Part shown: positions 55,812 through 64,000 of the stretch, piece after piece | How the letters are laid out: each line of letters opens with the position of its first letter | Position numbering within the stretch: position 1 is the first letter of the stretch | NCBI GenBank assembly: GCA_002167745.1 | Contig: NHCB01000013.1 | Coordinates: 32,203 to 96,202 of the forward strand | DNA length: 64,000 nucleotides | Direction: 5' to 3' | DNA from: Betaproteobacteria bacterium TMED22 | Lineage (GTDB): Bacteria; Pseudomonadota; Gammaproteobacteria; Burkholderiales; Eutrophovitaceae | Made by a program: the position numbers and the translations under genes | Notes under the pieces: generated by a model | The model's input: only the letters and a program-made list of their open reading frames with translations | Told to the model about the DNA's origin: nothing | Database searches by the model: none

Positions 55812-58661
55812 CTAAACGCGCTCTGATTCCGCCGCCTGTGCAAGCAAATCCAACTGTTGTTCGTTGAATTGTTGAAATTGTTTTTGCCATTCAGTTGGCT
55901 GGGTCACTGGCTCAACTTGCACAGCTGTGACCTTGAACTCTGGGCAATTAGTTGCCCAATCCGAGTTGTCGGTCGTGATGACGTTGGCTCCCGACTCTGG
56001 AAAATGAAATGTTGTATACACAACGCCAGGCTGAACACGATCCGTAACGTAGGCCCTCAGGACTGTTTCTCCCGCTCGACTACGTATACCGACCCAATCA
56101 TCAGACTTAACACCACGCAACTCAGCATCGCTTGGATGAATCTCTAATCGATCCTCATCATGCCAAGTTACATTATCTGTTCTCCGCGTTTGCGCTCCAA
56201 CGTTGTACTGACTAAGAATACGTCCAGTCGTCAAAATAAGCGGGAACTTACGAGTCGTTCGCTCACTTGTAGGAACGTACTCCGTAATGACGAATCTTCC
56301 CTTGCCAATTACGAACTCAGAGGTATGCATGATTGGCGTTCCGTCTGGAGCTTCGTCATTACACGGCCACTGAATACTGCCTTCATCCAATTTTTCGTAG
56401 TTAACCCCTGTAAATGTTGGGGTGAGTCGAGCAATTTCGTCCATGATCTGCGACGGATGCGTATAGTCCATTTGATAGCCGAGTGCGTTCGACAGCATAA
56501 CTGTCGCTTCCCAATCAGCTTTACCCGCCAGAGGCTCCATAACCTTTCGGATACGAGAAATTCTTCGTTCCGCATTCGTGAAGGTTCCGTCCTTTTCTAA
56601 GAACGAGGCGCCCGGAAGAATTACGTGCGCATATTTTGCGGTCTCGTTCAGAAAAATATCCTGAACTACGACACACTCCATTGCTTCGAGCGCTGACGTA
56701 ACATGTTGCGTATTAGGATCAGACTGAGCTATGTCCTCACCTTGAACGTAAATACCCATGAATTCATCAGAGTGCGCCGCATCCAACATGTTGGGAATTC
56801 TAAACCCAGGTTCCGGATCAATCGAGACATTCCATTCTTTTTCGAAAAGCTCACGCGTCACACTGTCTGACAAATGTCTATATCCTGGCAGTTCATGCGG
56901 AAATGATCCCATATCACATGCGCCCTGCACATTATTCTGCCCCCTTAGGGGGTTCACGCCGACACCTGGGCGACCTATATTGCCAGTAAGCATTGCGAGG
57001 TTAGCGATACCAAGTACCATAGTGGAACCTTGACTATGCTCCGTCACACCTAACCCGTAGTAAATCGCGCCGTTTTTACATGAAGCATAGAGTCTGGCGG
57101 CCTCTCTAACCTCGTTCGCAGGGACACCAGTAATGGCCTCAAGCTCTTCTGGGGAATTCCTATCCTCCGCAATAAATGATACCCACTTATCGAATTGAGC
57201 GGCATCACATCGTTCTTTGATGAATTCACTATCATGTAACTTCTCTGTATAGATAACATGAGCTACAGAATTTACGATTGCCACGTTAGTACCAGGCATC
57301 AACTTAAGGTGATGACTCGCCTTGACATGAGGCCCGTCAACGAGGTCGATCTTACGAGGGTCGACCACGATCAGTTTTGCGCCTTGCCTCAGCCTTTTCT
57401 TCAATCGGGACGCAAATACAGGATGACCGTCAGTTGGATTTGCACCAATCACAATAGCTACATCAGTGTGCATCACTGAATCAAAATCTTGCGTACCTGC
57501 GGATTCACCAAGTGTGGTTTTCAACCCGTAACCAGTCGGAGAGTGGCAAACACGCGCGCACGTATCAACGTTGTTGTTACCAAAGGCTGTCCTAATTAAC
57601 TTTTGCACAAGATAAGTTTCTTCGTTTGTGCAACGAGAAGAAGTAATACCGCCAACAGCAGTCTTACCATACTTCTTTTGAATCATTTTAAATTGCGATG
57701 CGGCGTAGGCGACAGCCTCATCCCAACTGACTTCTTTCCACGGATCCGTAATTTTGTCGCGTATCATTGGCTTTGTAATTCGGTCTTTATGCGTCGCATA
57801 TCCAAATGCGAATCGACCCTTGACGCAAGAATGTCCGCGGTTCGCTTTACCATCAGAGTCAGGCACCATCCTGACGACGTCGTTACCCTTTACTTCCGCT
57901 TTAAATGAACAACCGACTCCGCAATAAGCACACGTTGTCTTAACGCTTCGCTCTGGAACTCCTTGTTCAATTACGGACTTCTCCATGAGAGTCGCAGTTG
58001 GGCATGCCGATACGCATGCACCGCAACTGACACATTCCGAGTCTAAGAAAGACTCTTTTTGCCCTGCAGACACAGTGGACCCAAATCCACGACCATCTAT
58101 AGTTAATGCAAATGTTCCTTGGGTCTCCTCACAGGCTCGAACACATCGTGAGCAAACGATACATTTCGATGCGTCAAAAGTGAAATAAGGATTTGATTCG
58201 TCTTTTTTTGCTTCGAGATGGTTTTCACCACTCATACCATATCTGACTTCCCTCAGGCCAACGACACCCGCCATGTCCTGTAATTCGCAGTCGCCATTTG
58301 CGGAGCAAGTTAAGCAATCTAACGGATGATCGGAAATGTACAACTCCATAACCTCGCGTCGGATTTTGGCAAGCTTATCGGTTTGAGTACGAACAACCAT
58401 GCCGGACTCAACTGGTGTAGTACAGGAAGCTGGATATCCTCTCCTACCTTCGATTTGCACCAGACACAATCTGCATGAACCAAAAGCCTCTAAGCTTTCT
58501 GTAGCGCATAACTTGGGGATTGATAATCCAGCCTCCGAGGCCGCCCTGAGAACTGAGGTGCCCTCGGGAACAGACACGGGCAACCCATCCACCACCAAAT
58601 CTAAAAATTTTTCAGCCGGGCTTTCGGGGGTTCCTAAATCTCTCCAAACAGTAGTGCTCAT
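55812..58661 (-). CDS. fdsA: NAD-dependent formate dehydrogenase, molybdenum catalytic alpha subunit
   Basis: A 949-residue catalytic subunit that oxidises formate to CO2. The N-terminal NuoG-like part has [2Fe-2S] ligands C52, C63, C66 and C80, a His-Cys3 site from H112 to C125, and two ferredoxin clusters (C167-C177 and C210-C220). The molybdopterin domain begins with C244-C247-C251-C279. The metal ligand is C372 in RVCHSPTG, with H373 beside it, so the enzyme is the Cys form and needs no selenocysteine. Late motifs include TGNIGRPGVGVNPLRGQNNVQG (in parts) and GRILSQYNVGAQTRR. The soluble type is inferred from the lack of a Tat signal and from FdsB/FdsG. Confidence 0.97.
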   Translation of the reverse strand: MSTTVWRDLGTPESPAEKFLDLVVDGLPVSVPEGTSVLRAASEAGLSIPKLCATESLEAFGSCRLCLVQIEGRRGYPASCTTPVESGMVVRTQTDKLAKIRREVMELYISDHPLDCLTCSANGDCELQDMAGVVGLREVRYGMSGENHLEAKKDESNPYFTFDASKCIVCSRCVRACEETQGTFALTIDGRGFGSTVSAGQKESFLDSECVSCGACVSACPTATLMEKSVIEQGVPERSVKTTCAYCGVGCSFKAEVKGNDVVRMVPDSDGKANRGHSCVKGRFAFGYATHKDRITKPMIRDKITDPWKEVSWDEAVAYAASQFKMIQKKYGKTAVGGITSSRCTNEETYLVQKLIRTAFGNNNVDTCARVCHSPTGYGLKTTLGESAGTQDFDSVMHTDVAIVIGANPTDGHPVFASRLKKRLRQGAKLIVVDPRKIDLVDGPHVKASHHLKLMPGTNVAIVNSVAHVIYTEKLHDSEFIKERCDAAQFDKWVSFIAEDRNSPEELEAITGVPANEVREAARLYASCKNGAIYYGLGVTEHSQGSTMVLGIANLAMLTGNIGRPGVGVNPLRGQNNVQGACDMGSFPHELPGYRHLSDSVTRELFEKEWNVSIDPEPGFRIPNMLDAAHSDEFMGIYVQGEDIAQSDPNTQHVTSALEAMECVVVQDIFLNETAKYAHVILPGASFLEKDGTFTNAERRISRIRKVMEPLAGKADWEATVMLSNALGYQMDYTHPSQIMDEIARLTPTFTGVNYEKLDEGSIQWPCNDEAPDGTPIMHTSEFVIGKGRFVITEYVPTSERTTRKFPLILTTGRILSQYNVGAQTRRTDNVTWHDEDRLEIHPSDAELRGVKSDDWVGIRSRAGETVLRAYVTDRVQPGVVYTTFHFPESGANVITTDNSDWATNCPEFKVTAVQVEPVTQPTEWQKQFQQFNEQQLDLLAQAAESERV

Positions 58662-58679
58662 AATTTCTCTCCAAAAAAT

Positions 58680-60239
58680 CTAAGCTGCCGCCATCGTGGC
58701 ATGTGGTTCGAGGCAAAAATCCTCAGGGAAATGCTTAATCGCGCTCATTACAGGAAAAGGAATCATTCCACCAAGTGCACAAAGTGAACCATGTAACATG
58801 GTGTCGCAAAGTGTTTCAATTAATTCCGCGTTCGCAGAACGATCCTCTCCAGACAAAATTTTATCAATCGTTTCCATGCCCCTAGTTGATCCAATACGAC
58901 AAGGAGTGCACTTACCACACGATTCAATAGCACAGAATTCCATAGCAAAACGCGCCATCGATGCCATATTTACCGTCTCGTCAAAAACCACAATGCCGCC
59001 ATGACCTATCATGGCCCCTGCAGCGGCGAATGTTTCGTAGTCAAGCTTTAAATCAAAATCTTTCTCGGGTATGTAGGCTCCCAGGGGACCACCAATCTGT
59101 ACGGTCCGAATCGGTTTACCCGAGGCTGAACCACCACCAAAATCATATAGTAACTCGTTTAAGGTGACCCCAAATGCTTTCTCAACAAGCCCACCCTGCT
59201 TTATATTTCCCGCTAATTGTATGGGCAACGTACCGGTAGAGCGACCCATCCCATAATTTTTGTAAGCAGAACCACCGTTAGCCAAAATAAATGGCACTGA
59301 TGAAAATGTAATTACGTTATTTACAACGGTAGGTTTCCCAAAAAGCCCGGAAATAGCTGGTAAGGGCGGCTTTGCTCTCACTAAACCTCTCTTTCCCTCA
59401 AGGCTTTCCAAAAGAGAGGTCTCCTCTCCACAAATATAGGCGCCAGCAGCTCTTCTTAATTCTATATCAAAGGAGCGCTCACCCCCACGAATATTTTTTC
59501 CTAAGTATCCTTTATCTCGCGCAACGTCAAGAGCGGCATTGAACACCTCTTCGGCATGCGGATACTCGGAGCGTAAATACACATAACCCTTTGTTGCATG
59601 AACAGCGAATGCCGCAATTGTCATCCCTTCTATCAACGCAAACGGATCACCCTCCATGGTCATACGGTCGGAAAAAGTTCCGGAGTCACCCTCATCCGCA
59701 TTACAAACGATGTACTTTTGATCCGCTTGACAATTCAATACAGTATTCCATTTGATCCCCGTAGGAAACGCTGCGCCACCACGTCCCCGCAAACCCGAAT
59801 CAGTCACAATGTCAACAATTGATCTAGCGTCTAAGTCAAGCGTCGACCTAAGTCCTTTGAATCCCTCGTTTTCGATATAGTCTTCGATGGATATTGGATC
59901 CGTTATTCCATTTCGCGCGAAACACAACCGTTCTTGATTTTTGAGATAAGGGATTTCATCGACTATTCCAACACTCTTAGCGCGCAACCCAGCTTCAGTA
60001 AAATTCGCCTTTACTAAATCTTCTACATCAGCACTATTCACGTTGGCGAAGCCACTGCGTCCGGATTCAGTTTCAACCTCTAAAAGAGGCTCCATCCATA
60101 TCAAGCCCCGAGAACCATTTCGCACGATTTCTACTTCTTGCTTCATCGAGTGGGAAACTCGCGAAACCTGATCAGCCACCACATCTGCGCCTAAACCTAT
60201 CGCAGAAGAATCCCGTGGAATATAAATCTTAGTTGTCAT
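58680..60239 (-). CDS. fdsB: NAD-dependent formate dehydrogenase, diaphorase beta subunit
   Basis: A 519-residue NuoF-like subunit that passes formate electrons through FMN to NAD. The NADH/FMN region reads SGLRGRGGAAFPTGIKWN and CNADEGDSGTFSDRMTMEGDP (in parts), YIYLR-type YVYLRSEYPHAEE and GAGAYICGEETSLLESLEGKRG-like AGAYICGEETSLLES follow, and the cluster motif is ESCGKCTPCRIGSTRG. The N-terminal 100 residues form a thioredoxin-like extension. Its start overlaps fdsG by 11 bases; fdsA follows after 18 bp. Confidence 0.96.
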   Translation of the reverse strand: MTTKIYIPRDSSAIGLGADVVADQVSRVSHSMKQEVEIVRNGSRGLIWMEPLLEVETESGRSGFANVNSADVEDLVKANFTEAGLRAKSVGIVDEIPYLKNQERLCFARNGITDPISIEDYIENEGFKGLRSTLDLDARSIVDIVTDSGLRGRGGAAFPTGIKWNTVLNCQADQKYIVCNADEGDSGTFSDRMTMEGDPFALIEGMTIAAFAVHATKGYVYLRSEYPHAEEVFNAALDVARDKGYLGKNIRGGERSFDIELRRAAGAYICGEETSLLESLEGKRGLVRAKPPLPAISGLFGKPTVVNNVITFSSVPFILANGGSAYKNYGMGRSTGTLPIQLAGNIKQGGLVEKAFGVTLNELLYDFGGGSASGKPIRTVQIGGPLGAYIPEKDFDLKLDYETFAAAGAMIGHGGIVVFDETVNMASMARFAMEFCAIESCGKCTPCRIGSTRGMETIDKILSGEDRSANAELIETLCDTMLHGSLCALGGMIPFPVMSAIKHFPEDFCLEPHATMAAA

Positions 60240-60714
60240 TTTTAGGCGTCCTTAATTCATCGACGATTCCATCCATTTGATCCGAAGACATCTTTGCCTT
60301 GGGGACACCATCAACCATTACTGCTGGAGCGCACGCACAGTGTCCCAAACAATAAATCGGTTCTAATGTAATTTTTCCGTCAGATGTTGTTTCATGAAAA
60401 TCTATTGCGAGCTTAGCCTTAAGATTTTCAATGACTCCCTCAGCACCCATAGCCTGACATGCCTCTGATCGACATACTTGAATAATATGCTTGCCTGGCT
60501 TGTGGTTACGGAAGTGGTGATAAAATGAAATGACACCATGGACTTCGGCTCGTGAACGATTAATCGTTTTGCCAATGATGTCCACCGCATCCGATGGAAT
60601 ATACCCGAGAGCATCCTGCACTTCGTGCAAGATCGGTAGTAGACCACCCTCAGTATTAGAGTGCTTTTTCAAGGCAGCACTCACTACGACCTCGTAATCG
60701 GCATTTTCCAACAT
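60229..60714 (-). CDS. fdsG: NAD-dependent formate dehydrogenase gamma subunit (NuoE-like)
   Basis: A 161-residue [2Fe-2S] subunit. LLPILHEVQDALGYIPSDAVDIIG (in parts), VHGVISFYHHFR, and the ligand pairs in VCRSEACQAMG and YCLGHCACAPAVMVDG define the NuoE fold. I place the start at the ATG at 60714 because TAGGGAGG lies five to six bases before it; the 21 extra upstream codons are unlikely to be translated. It is the first gene of the operon and defines a 171-bp divergent region with the regulator. Confidence 0.94.
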   Translation of the reverse strand: MLENADYEVVVSAALKKHSNTEGGLLPILHEVQDALGYIPSDAVDIIGKTINRSRAEVHGVISFYHHFRNHKPGKHIIQVCRSEACQAMGAEGVIENLKAKLAIDFHETTSDGKITLEPIYCLGHCACAPAVMVDGVPKAKMSSDQMDGIVDELRTPKNDN

Positions 60715-60782
60715 AGAAACCTCCCTAAGCGGTAAGAGATCCGACTCCCTCGCTTCCCCGCAATTGCTACTGATCATGTTAT

Positions 60783-60802
60783 ATATGTAAAATTATACAT
60801 AT
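60783..60802. promoter_or_regulatory. Dyad 1 in the fds/regulator region: ATATG-N10-CATAT
   Basis: ATATGTA and TACATAT are perfect inverted arms with six bases between. A TATAAT on the minus strand (60792-60797) lies inside the dyad and would be the fds -10; 17 bp before it stands a poor -35 (TTATAA), as in activator-dependent promoters. Confidence 0.6.
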
Positions 60803-60825
60803 TTTAAAATGACCTTATAATTAAT

Positions 60826-60841
60826 GATTAACACGTTAATC
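60826..60841. promoter_or_regulatory. Dyad 2 in the fds/regulator region: GATTAAC-AC-GTTAATC
   Basis: Two perfect 7-bp inverted arms with a two-base centre stand midway between the two ATATG-N10-CATAT sites, about 41 and 37 bp centre to centre. It differs in sequence from them, so a second protein or a different binding mode is possible. Confidence 0.5.
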
Positions 60842-60860
60842 TAAGTTGATTGACGTTACA

Positions 60861-60880
60861 ATATGTTTGAAAGTTCATAT
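60861..60880. promoter_or_regulatory. Dyad 3 in the fds/regulator region: ATATG-N10-CATAT
   Basis: A second copy of ATATG and CATAT with exactly ten bases between them ends five bases before the regulator ATG. A bound protein here would block transcription or translation initiation of the regulator, consistent with autoregulation. Confidence 0.55.
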
Positions 60881-60885
60881 ATTTT

Positions 60886-61953
60886 ATGCGAAAAGTTAAA
60901 CTATCTCCATCTTGGTCTCTATCAAACGAGAAAAACGAAACCTTAGGCTCAGAGCTGTTTACCTTATTGGACGCTATACATCGAACAGGAACCCTGGCAG
61001 AGGCCGCCAAACAAACGGAAATTTCATATCGTCACGCCTGGAACTTAGTAAATCATTGGAAAGACTTCTTCGGTTCTGATCTAGTCTTATTTACACGAGG
61101 TAAAGGCGCTTCGCTTACGGAACTTGGAGAAAAATTACTCTGGGCAGAACAACGTGTATCAGCCAGGGTGGGGTTACAACTAGACTCGCTTGCTTCAGAA
61201 ATTAATTTAGAAATCAGTCGAGCCTTGGTCTCGGCGCGCTCCTCTTTAACAATCCACGCAAGCCATGGCTATGCAGTAGCCTATCTGCCCGAACTATTAA
61301 AAACATTACCCGATCTCCAAGTCGATCTGAGATATATCGGGGCTGCTGAGTCACTAGCGTCTCTGAACCACGGAGATTGTGATCTTGCTGGGTTTCATCT
61401 CCCCACAGATGGAAATGGTCAAGCAGTTATCGACAGTTTGTCGCCATTGTGGAGCGCTAATACTCATCGATTTATTCATCTAGTAACGCGAACGCAAGGG
61501 CTATTTGTCATTCCTACCAACCCCATGGGGATCACCGAACTAATTGACTTAACTACCAAAGAAGTCAAGTTCGTAAATCGACAAATCGGCTCAGGCACAC
61601 GGATGTTATTTGATCAACTCTTAGCAAGAGACAATATCAATTCAGGAGACATAGAGGGCTATCAATCAGAGGAATTCACTCATGCTGCAGTCGCCGCGTA
61701 TGTGGCTTCAGGGATGGCAGACACAGGGTTCGGAGTGCAACCCGCAGCGACCCAGTTCGGCTTAGACTTCATTCCCCTAGCTCAAGAAAAATATATGTTT
61801 GCTTGTCGGGCAAAGGACATTAATAAAAAAGAAATACACGAACTGATCAAACTTCTTAAAAGTGCTAAATTTTCCCACTACGTGCTCGATCTGCCAGGAT
61901 ACTCATGTCCTGCACCCGGCGAAATCGTATCATTAAAAGAAGCTCTTACTTAA
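60886..61953 (+). CDS. ModE-type HTH regulator fused to a molybdate-binding-like domain
   Basis: A 355-residue regulator. Residues about 20-85 are a ModE/LysR-like winged helix with ISYRHAWNLVNHWKDFFG (residues 46-63) and RGKGASLTELGEKLL as the wing. Residues about 115-345 resemble COG1910-type periplasmic-binding folds related to ModA: TIHASHGYAVAYLPELL, LAGFHLPTDG, NRQIGSGTRMLFDQLL and HAAVAAYVASGMADTGFGVQPAA. It therefore probably senses molybdate, tungstate or a cofactor-related ligand in the cytoplasm. It diverges from fdsG, so it is the likely fds regulator. No clear ribosome site precedes its ATG. Confidence 0.9.
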   Translation: MRKVKLSPSWSLSNEKNETLGSELFTLLDAIHRTGTLAEAAKQTEISYRHAWNLVNHWKDFFGSDLVLFTRGKGASLTELGEKLLWAEQRVSARVGLQLDSLASEINLEISRALVSARSSLTIHASHGYAVAYLPELLKTLPDLQVDLRYIGAAESLASLNHGDCDLAGFHLPTDGNGQAVIDSLSPLWSANTHRFIHLVTRTQGLFVIPTNPMGITELIDLTTKEVKFVNRQIGSGTRMLFDQLLARDNINSGDIEGYQSEEFTHAAVAAYVASGMADTGFGVQPAATQFGLDFIPLAQEKYMFACRAKDINKKEIHELIKLLKSAKFSHYVLDLPGYSCPAPGEIVSLKEALT

Positions 61954-61955
61954 AT

Positions 61956-62000
61956 AAAAACCCCACCATCGCCTTCAATCACCTGATCAGTAGGGTTTTT
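61956..62000. terminator. Bidirectional terminator between the regulator and the carrier operon
   Basis: AAAAACCC (61956-61963) and GGGTTTTT (61993-62000) are perfect 8-bp inverted arms with a 29-base loop, and T-runs lie on both strands. It separates two convergent genes, so it can serve both. Confidence 0.65.
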
Positions 62001-62035
62001 AATGATTAACTCCAAAAGGAGCAGGAAACTCTGTC

Positions 62036-62161
62036 TCAGCTAAATATTGGTGCCGCCTTAAGAACAGTTTGATACAAGCCCCATGCGAGCGGCACACCCA
62101 CGAAAACCCAAGCTAGAAACAAATGAAGTCCAGTGGTTTTACTTCGACTATCTGTTGACAT
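62036..62161 (-). CDS. 41-residue single-helix membrane protein, partner of the MFS carrier
   Basis: A short frame begins ten bases after the carrier stop with a strong ribosome site: AGGAG overlaps the carrier's TAG and lies at correct spacing before the ATG. The product has a polar, basic N-terminus (MSTDSRSKTTG) and one helix of about 22 residues (LHLFLAWVFVGVPLAWGLYQTV), then a short tail ending APIFS. Small membrane proteins beside oxalate/formate-type carriers are known in related bacteria and have been called small subunits; that recollection is unverified here. It ends 35 bp from a bidirectional terminator, so it is the last gene of a two-gene operon. Confidence 0.75.
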   Translation of the reverse strand: MSTDSRSKTTGLHLFLAWVFVGVPLAWGLYQTVLKAAPIFS

Positions 62162-62171
62162 AATTTATCTC

Positions 62172-63515
62172 CTAAGATTCTTCAGCTAAATGATGTTTTG
62201 GGTCGACTGGCTTGATTAACGAGTTGGCTATCAGCCCGACTACTAACAAACCTGCCATTATGTACATCGTTGTGTTGTAAGCCTGCGCCGGCGGTATACC
62301 ACTATCGATTTGATATTGCCGAATGTAGTTTACAAGCACCGGCCCCAAGACACCTGCTACAGCCCATGCAGTCAACAATCTTCCATGAATTGCCCCAACA
62401 TACTTAGTTCCAAACATGTCTTTTAAGTAAGCCGGCACGGTAGCGAAACCCCCTCCATACATTGTCAAGATGACAGCGGAACATACTACAAACAGAAGCA
62501 CACTACCTATGGCGCCAGTCGATGGAACCAAAGAATAAAGTGCTATGCCGATCAAGAAAAAGCAAAAATAAGTGTTTTTTCGTCCTATAACGTCTGACAA
62601 GGATGCCCAGAAGATTCGGCCTAACATGTTGGATAAACTCAACACACCAACGAAACCTGCTCCAGCAGCAACTGTTAGTCCGAACATTTCCTGACTCATG
62701 ACAGACGCTTGACCAAGAACACCGATACCCGCAGTGACGTTCATACATAACACGACCCATATACACCAAAACTGTGGTGTTTTCCAAGCAACATCAACAT
62801 GAACGTTAGCAGTTGTAGTCAACTTCTTCGGGGTTACGGGTGGTTGCCAGCCCTCTGGCTTCCATCCCTCAGCTGGAACTCGGACGATCGTTGCTCCAAC
62901 CATAGCAAACACAAAATAAATGCACCCTAAACCAACGAAAGCACCAATTACTCCAACGTCAGTATCGCTTCTGAACACGTCCATTAACCAAACAGATAAT
63001 GGTGATGCTAAAAATGCTCCGCCACCAAAACCCATAATCGCCATACCTGTGGCCATGCCGGGTCTATCTGGAAACCATTTTATTAATGTTGATACAGGCG
63101 AAATATAGCCAAGACCAAGACCAATCCCACCTAATACGCCATATCCGAGATAAACGAGCCATATATTATGAAGATAGACGCCTAAGGCTGAGACAAGAAA
63201 ACCAGAAGACCAGAACATTCCCGCTGTAAACATAGCGCGACGTGGTCCGCCTTCCTCTACCCATCGGCCGAAAAAAGCTGCGGATAACCCGAGGAAAACA
63301 ATTGCCAGGGTATACATCCAACCAATTTCAGTGAGCAACCAATCACTCGGTGCTGATTCTGTGATACCAACCAACTTAGTCATCGGAAGATTAAAAACAC
63401 TTAATGCATATACTTGACCAATACAAAGGTGAATGCAAAGCGCGGCCGGTGGAATCATCCATCTACTAAAACCTGGACCAGCTACAGTGCGTTGTCGGTC
63501 TAAAAATCCAAACAT
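62172..63515 (-). CDS. Oxalate/formate antiporter-family MFS transporter
   Basis: A 447-residue MFS carrier of the OFA (OxlT-like) family with 12 hydrophobic helices. PPAALCIHLCIGQVYALSVFNLPMTKL (in parts) forms helix 1, GVLGGIGLGLGYISPVSTLIKWFPDRPGMATGMAIMGFGGGA (in parts) is the characteristic loop 4-5 region, and SNMLGRIFWASLSDVIGRKNTYF is motif A in the second half. Relatives exchange oxalate for formate or carry other small carboxylates. Its position next to the formate dehydrogenase operon supports formate or oxalate as cargo; no oxalate-decarboxylating genes are visible. Confidence 0.88.
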   Translation of the reverse strand: MFGFLDRQRTVAGPGFSRWMIPPAALCIHLCIGQVYALSVFNLPMTKLVGITESAPSDWLLTEIGWMYTLAIVFLGLSAAFFGRWVEEGGPRRAMFTAGMFWSSGFLVSALGVYLHNIWLVYLGYGVLGGIGLGLGYISPVSTLIKWFPDRPGMATGMAIMGFGGGAFLASPLSVWLMDVFRSDTDVGVIGAFVGLGCIYFVFAMVGATIVRVPAEGWKPEGWQPPVTPKKLTTTANVHVDVAWKTPQFWCIWVVLCMNVTAGIGVLGQASVMSQEMFGLTVAAGAGFVGVLSLSNMLGRIFWASLSDVIGRKNTYFCFFLIGIALYSLVPSTGAIGSVLLFVVCSAVILTMYGGGFATVPAYLKDMFGTKYVGAIHGRLLTAWAVAGVLGPVLVNYIRQYQIDSGIPPAQAYNTTMYIMAGLLVVGLIANSLIKPVDPKHHLAEES

Positions 63516-63731
63516 ATCCTACCCCCTCGATTCGATTTATTTTTAACTTATTATTTTATTATTCCGGCTATTAAACGCCATTTGAACGAATTTGTCTAAA
63601 AAGACTTTCTTCCCAATACAAAAAAGACTCAGTTCTAAATACAACACTTATCTTATATTTAATTATTTATAATAGGTTGAGCTCAATTTACACCTTCAAC
63701 GTCATAATATTTGTTAGAAAGCAAACATGAA

Positions 63732-64000
63732 ATGCTAGAGAAAAGGGCGACTTGCATCATTTTGGCCGGTGGAAGAGGTAAACGGATGGGCGGCAGAAAC
63801 AAAGCGTTAATTCCGTTCAAAAACATTACTTTAATTGAAAATGCAATTCAAGCAATAAAGCCTCAAGTCGATGAAATCATCATCAGCGCTAATCGAGATT
63901 TCTTGTATTTAAACAAGTTAGGGTTTCCTGTTATTGAGGACCAAATTAGCAATCAGGGGCCGCTACTTGGAATCGTCTCAGCCGCAGCCCATGTCAAAAC
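63732..64000 (+). CDS. mobA: Molybdenum cofactor guanylyltransferase MobA (partial, runs off the window)
   Basis: The first 89 residues are visible. The nucleotidyltransferase signature ILAGGRGKRMGGRNKALIPF near residues 10-29 is that of MobA, which attaches GMP to molybdopterin to form the guanine dinucleotide cofactor used by formate dehydrogenase. QISNQGPLLGIVSA is the second typical segment. An ATG five bases earlier leads to an immediate stop, so the start at 63732 is chosen; its ribosome site is weak. It is divergent from the carrier gene across 216 bp. Confidence 0.9.
   Translation, partial: MLEKRATCIILAGGRGKRMGGRNKALIPFKNITLIENAIQAIKPQVDEIIISANRDFLYLNKLGFPVIEDQISNQGPLLGIVSAAAHVK

Noticed and set aside
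57520..57600. Possible selenocysteine in the formate dehydrogenase alpha subunit
   Set aside because: The active-site codon encodes Cys in RVCHSPT and no in-frame TGA interrupts the gene.

Overview
The window looks like a contiguous piece of chromosome from an AT-leaning proteobacterium. Several gene orders point to Betaproteobacteria (Burkholderiales-like): rpsF-priB-rpsR-rplI next to dnaB; sdhCDAB-sdhE-gltA-sucAB-lpd-zapE with a divergent GntR gene and mdh; yciB-bolA-ppiC beside purL; and a soluble NAD-linked formate dehydrogenase operon in the order fdsG-B-A-C(fdhD)-D. The placement is inferred from synteny recalled from the literature; no search was run. No rRNA, tRNA, CRISPR array, insertion sequence or prophage gene was seen.

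Layout. 1-9.4 kb is housekeeping: rmuC, typA, a divergent selenium pair (selD / selU), bcp, dnaB, and the rpsF-priB-rpsR-rplI operon with its promoter, a candidate S6:S18 leader and a terminator. 9.7-11.7 kb holds a DHA2-type efflux pump and an unrecognised two-helix membrane protein. 11.7-26.2 kb is one long minus-strand central-carbon array: sdhC-D-A-B, sdhE, gltA, sucA, sucB, lpd, zapE, acuI and prpE. A divergent GntR/UTRA regulator faces a plus-strand array of mdh, a CitE-like lyase, prpB, prpC, prpD and acnA. Read together, acrylate or propionate can be activated (PrpE), acryloyl-CoA reduced (AcuI), and propionyl-CoA burned through the methylcitrate cycle (PrpC-PrpD-AcnA-PrpB) into succinate and pyruvate for the adjacent TCA enzymes.

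35.6-48.3 kb is mixed: an rRNA-type pseudouridine synthase tightly followed by a solitary PIN-domain protein, a HAD hydrolase, a nitroreductase, an AhpD-like protein, yciB-bolA-ppiC, purL, the NAD(P)HX repair enzyme, a type I Baeyer-Villiger monooxygenase and a fluoride channel.

48.4-64 kb is a molybdenum and formate island: modB-C-A, a short ModE-like regulator, moaE, moaD, moaA, moeA, the fdsGBACD operon, a ModE-type HTH fused to a molybdate-binding-like domain, an oxalate/formate-type MFS carrier with a previously overlooked 41-residue membrane partner, and the start of mobA, cut by the window end. The genes supply molybdate, build the cofactor, assemble a NAD-linked formate dehydrogenase and move its likely substrate. 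The most interesting non-coding signals are a ModE-like operator overlapping a promoter and followed by a structured, terminator-bearing leader before modB, and three dyads in the fds/regulator divergent region, two of which share the form ATATG-N10-CATAT.
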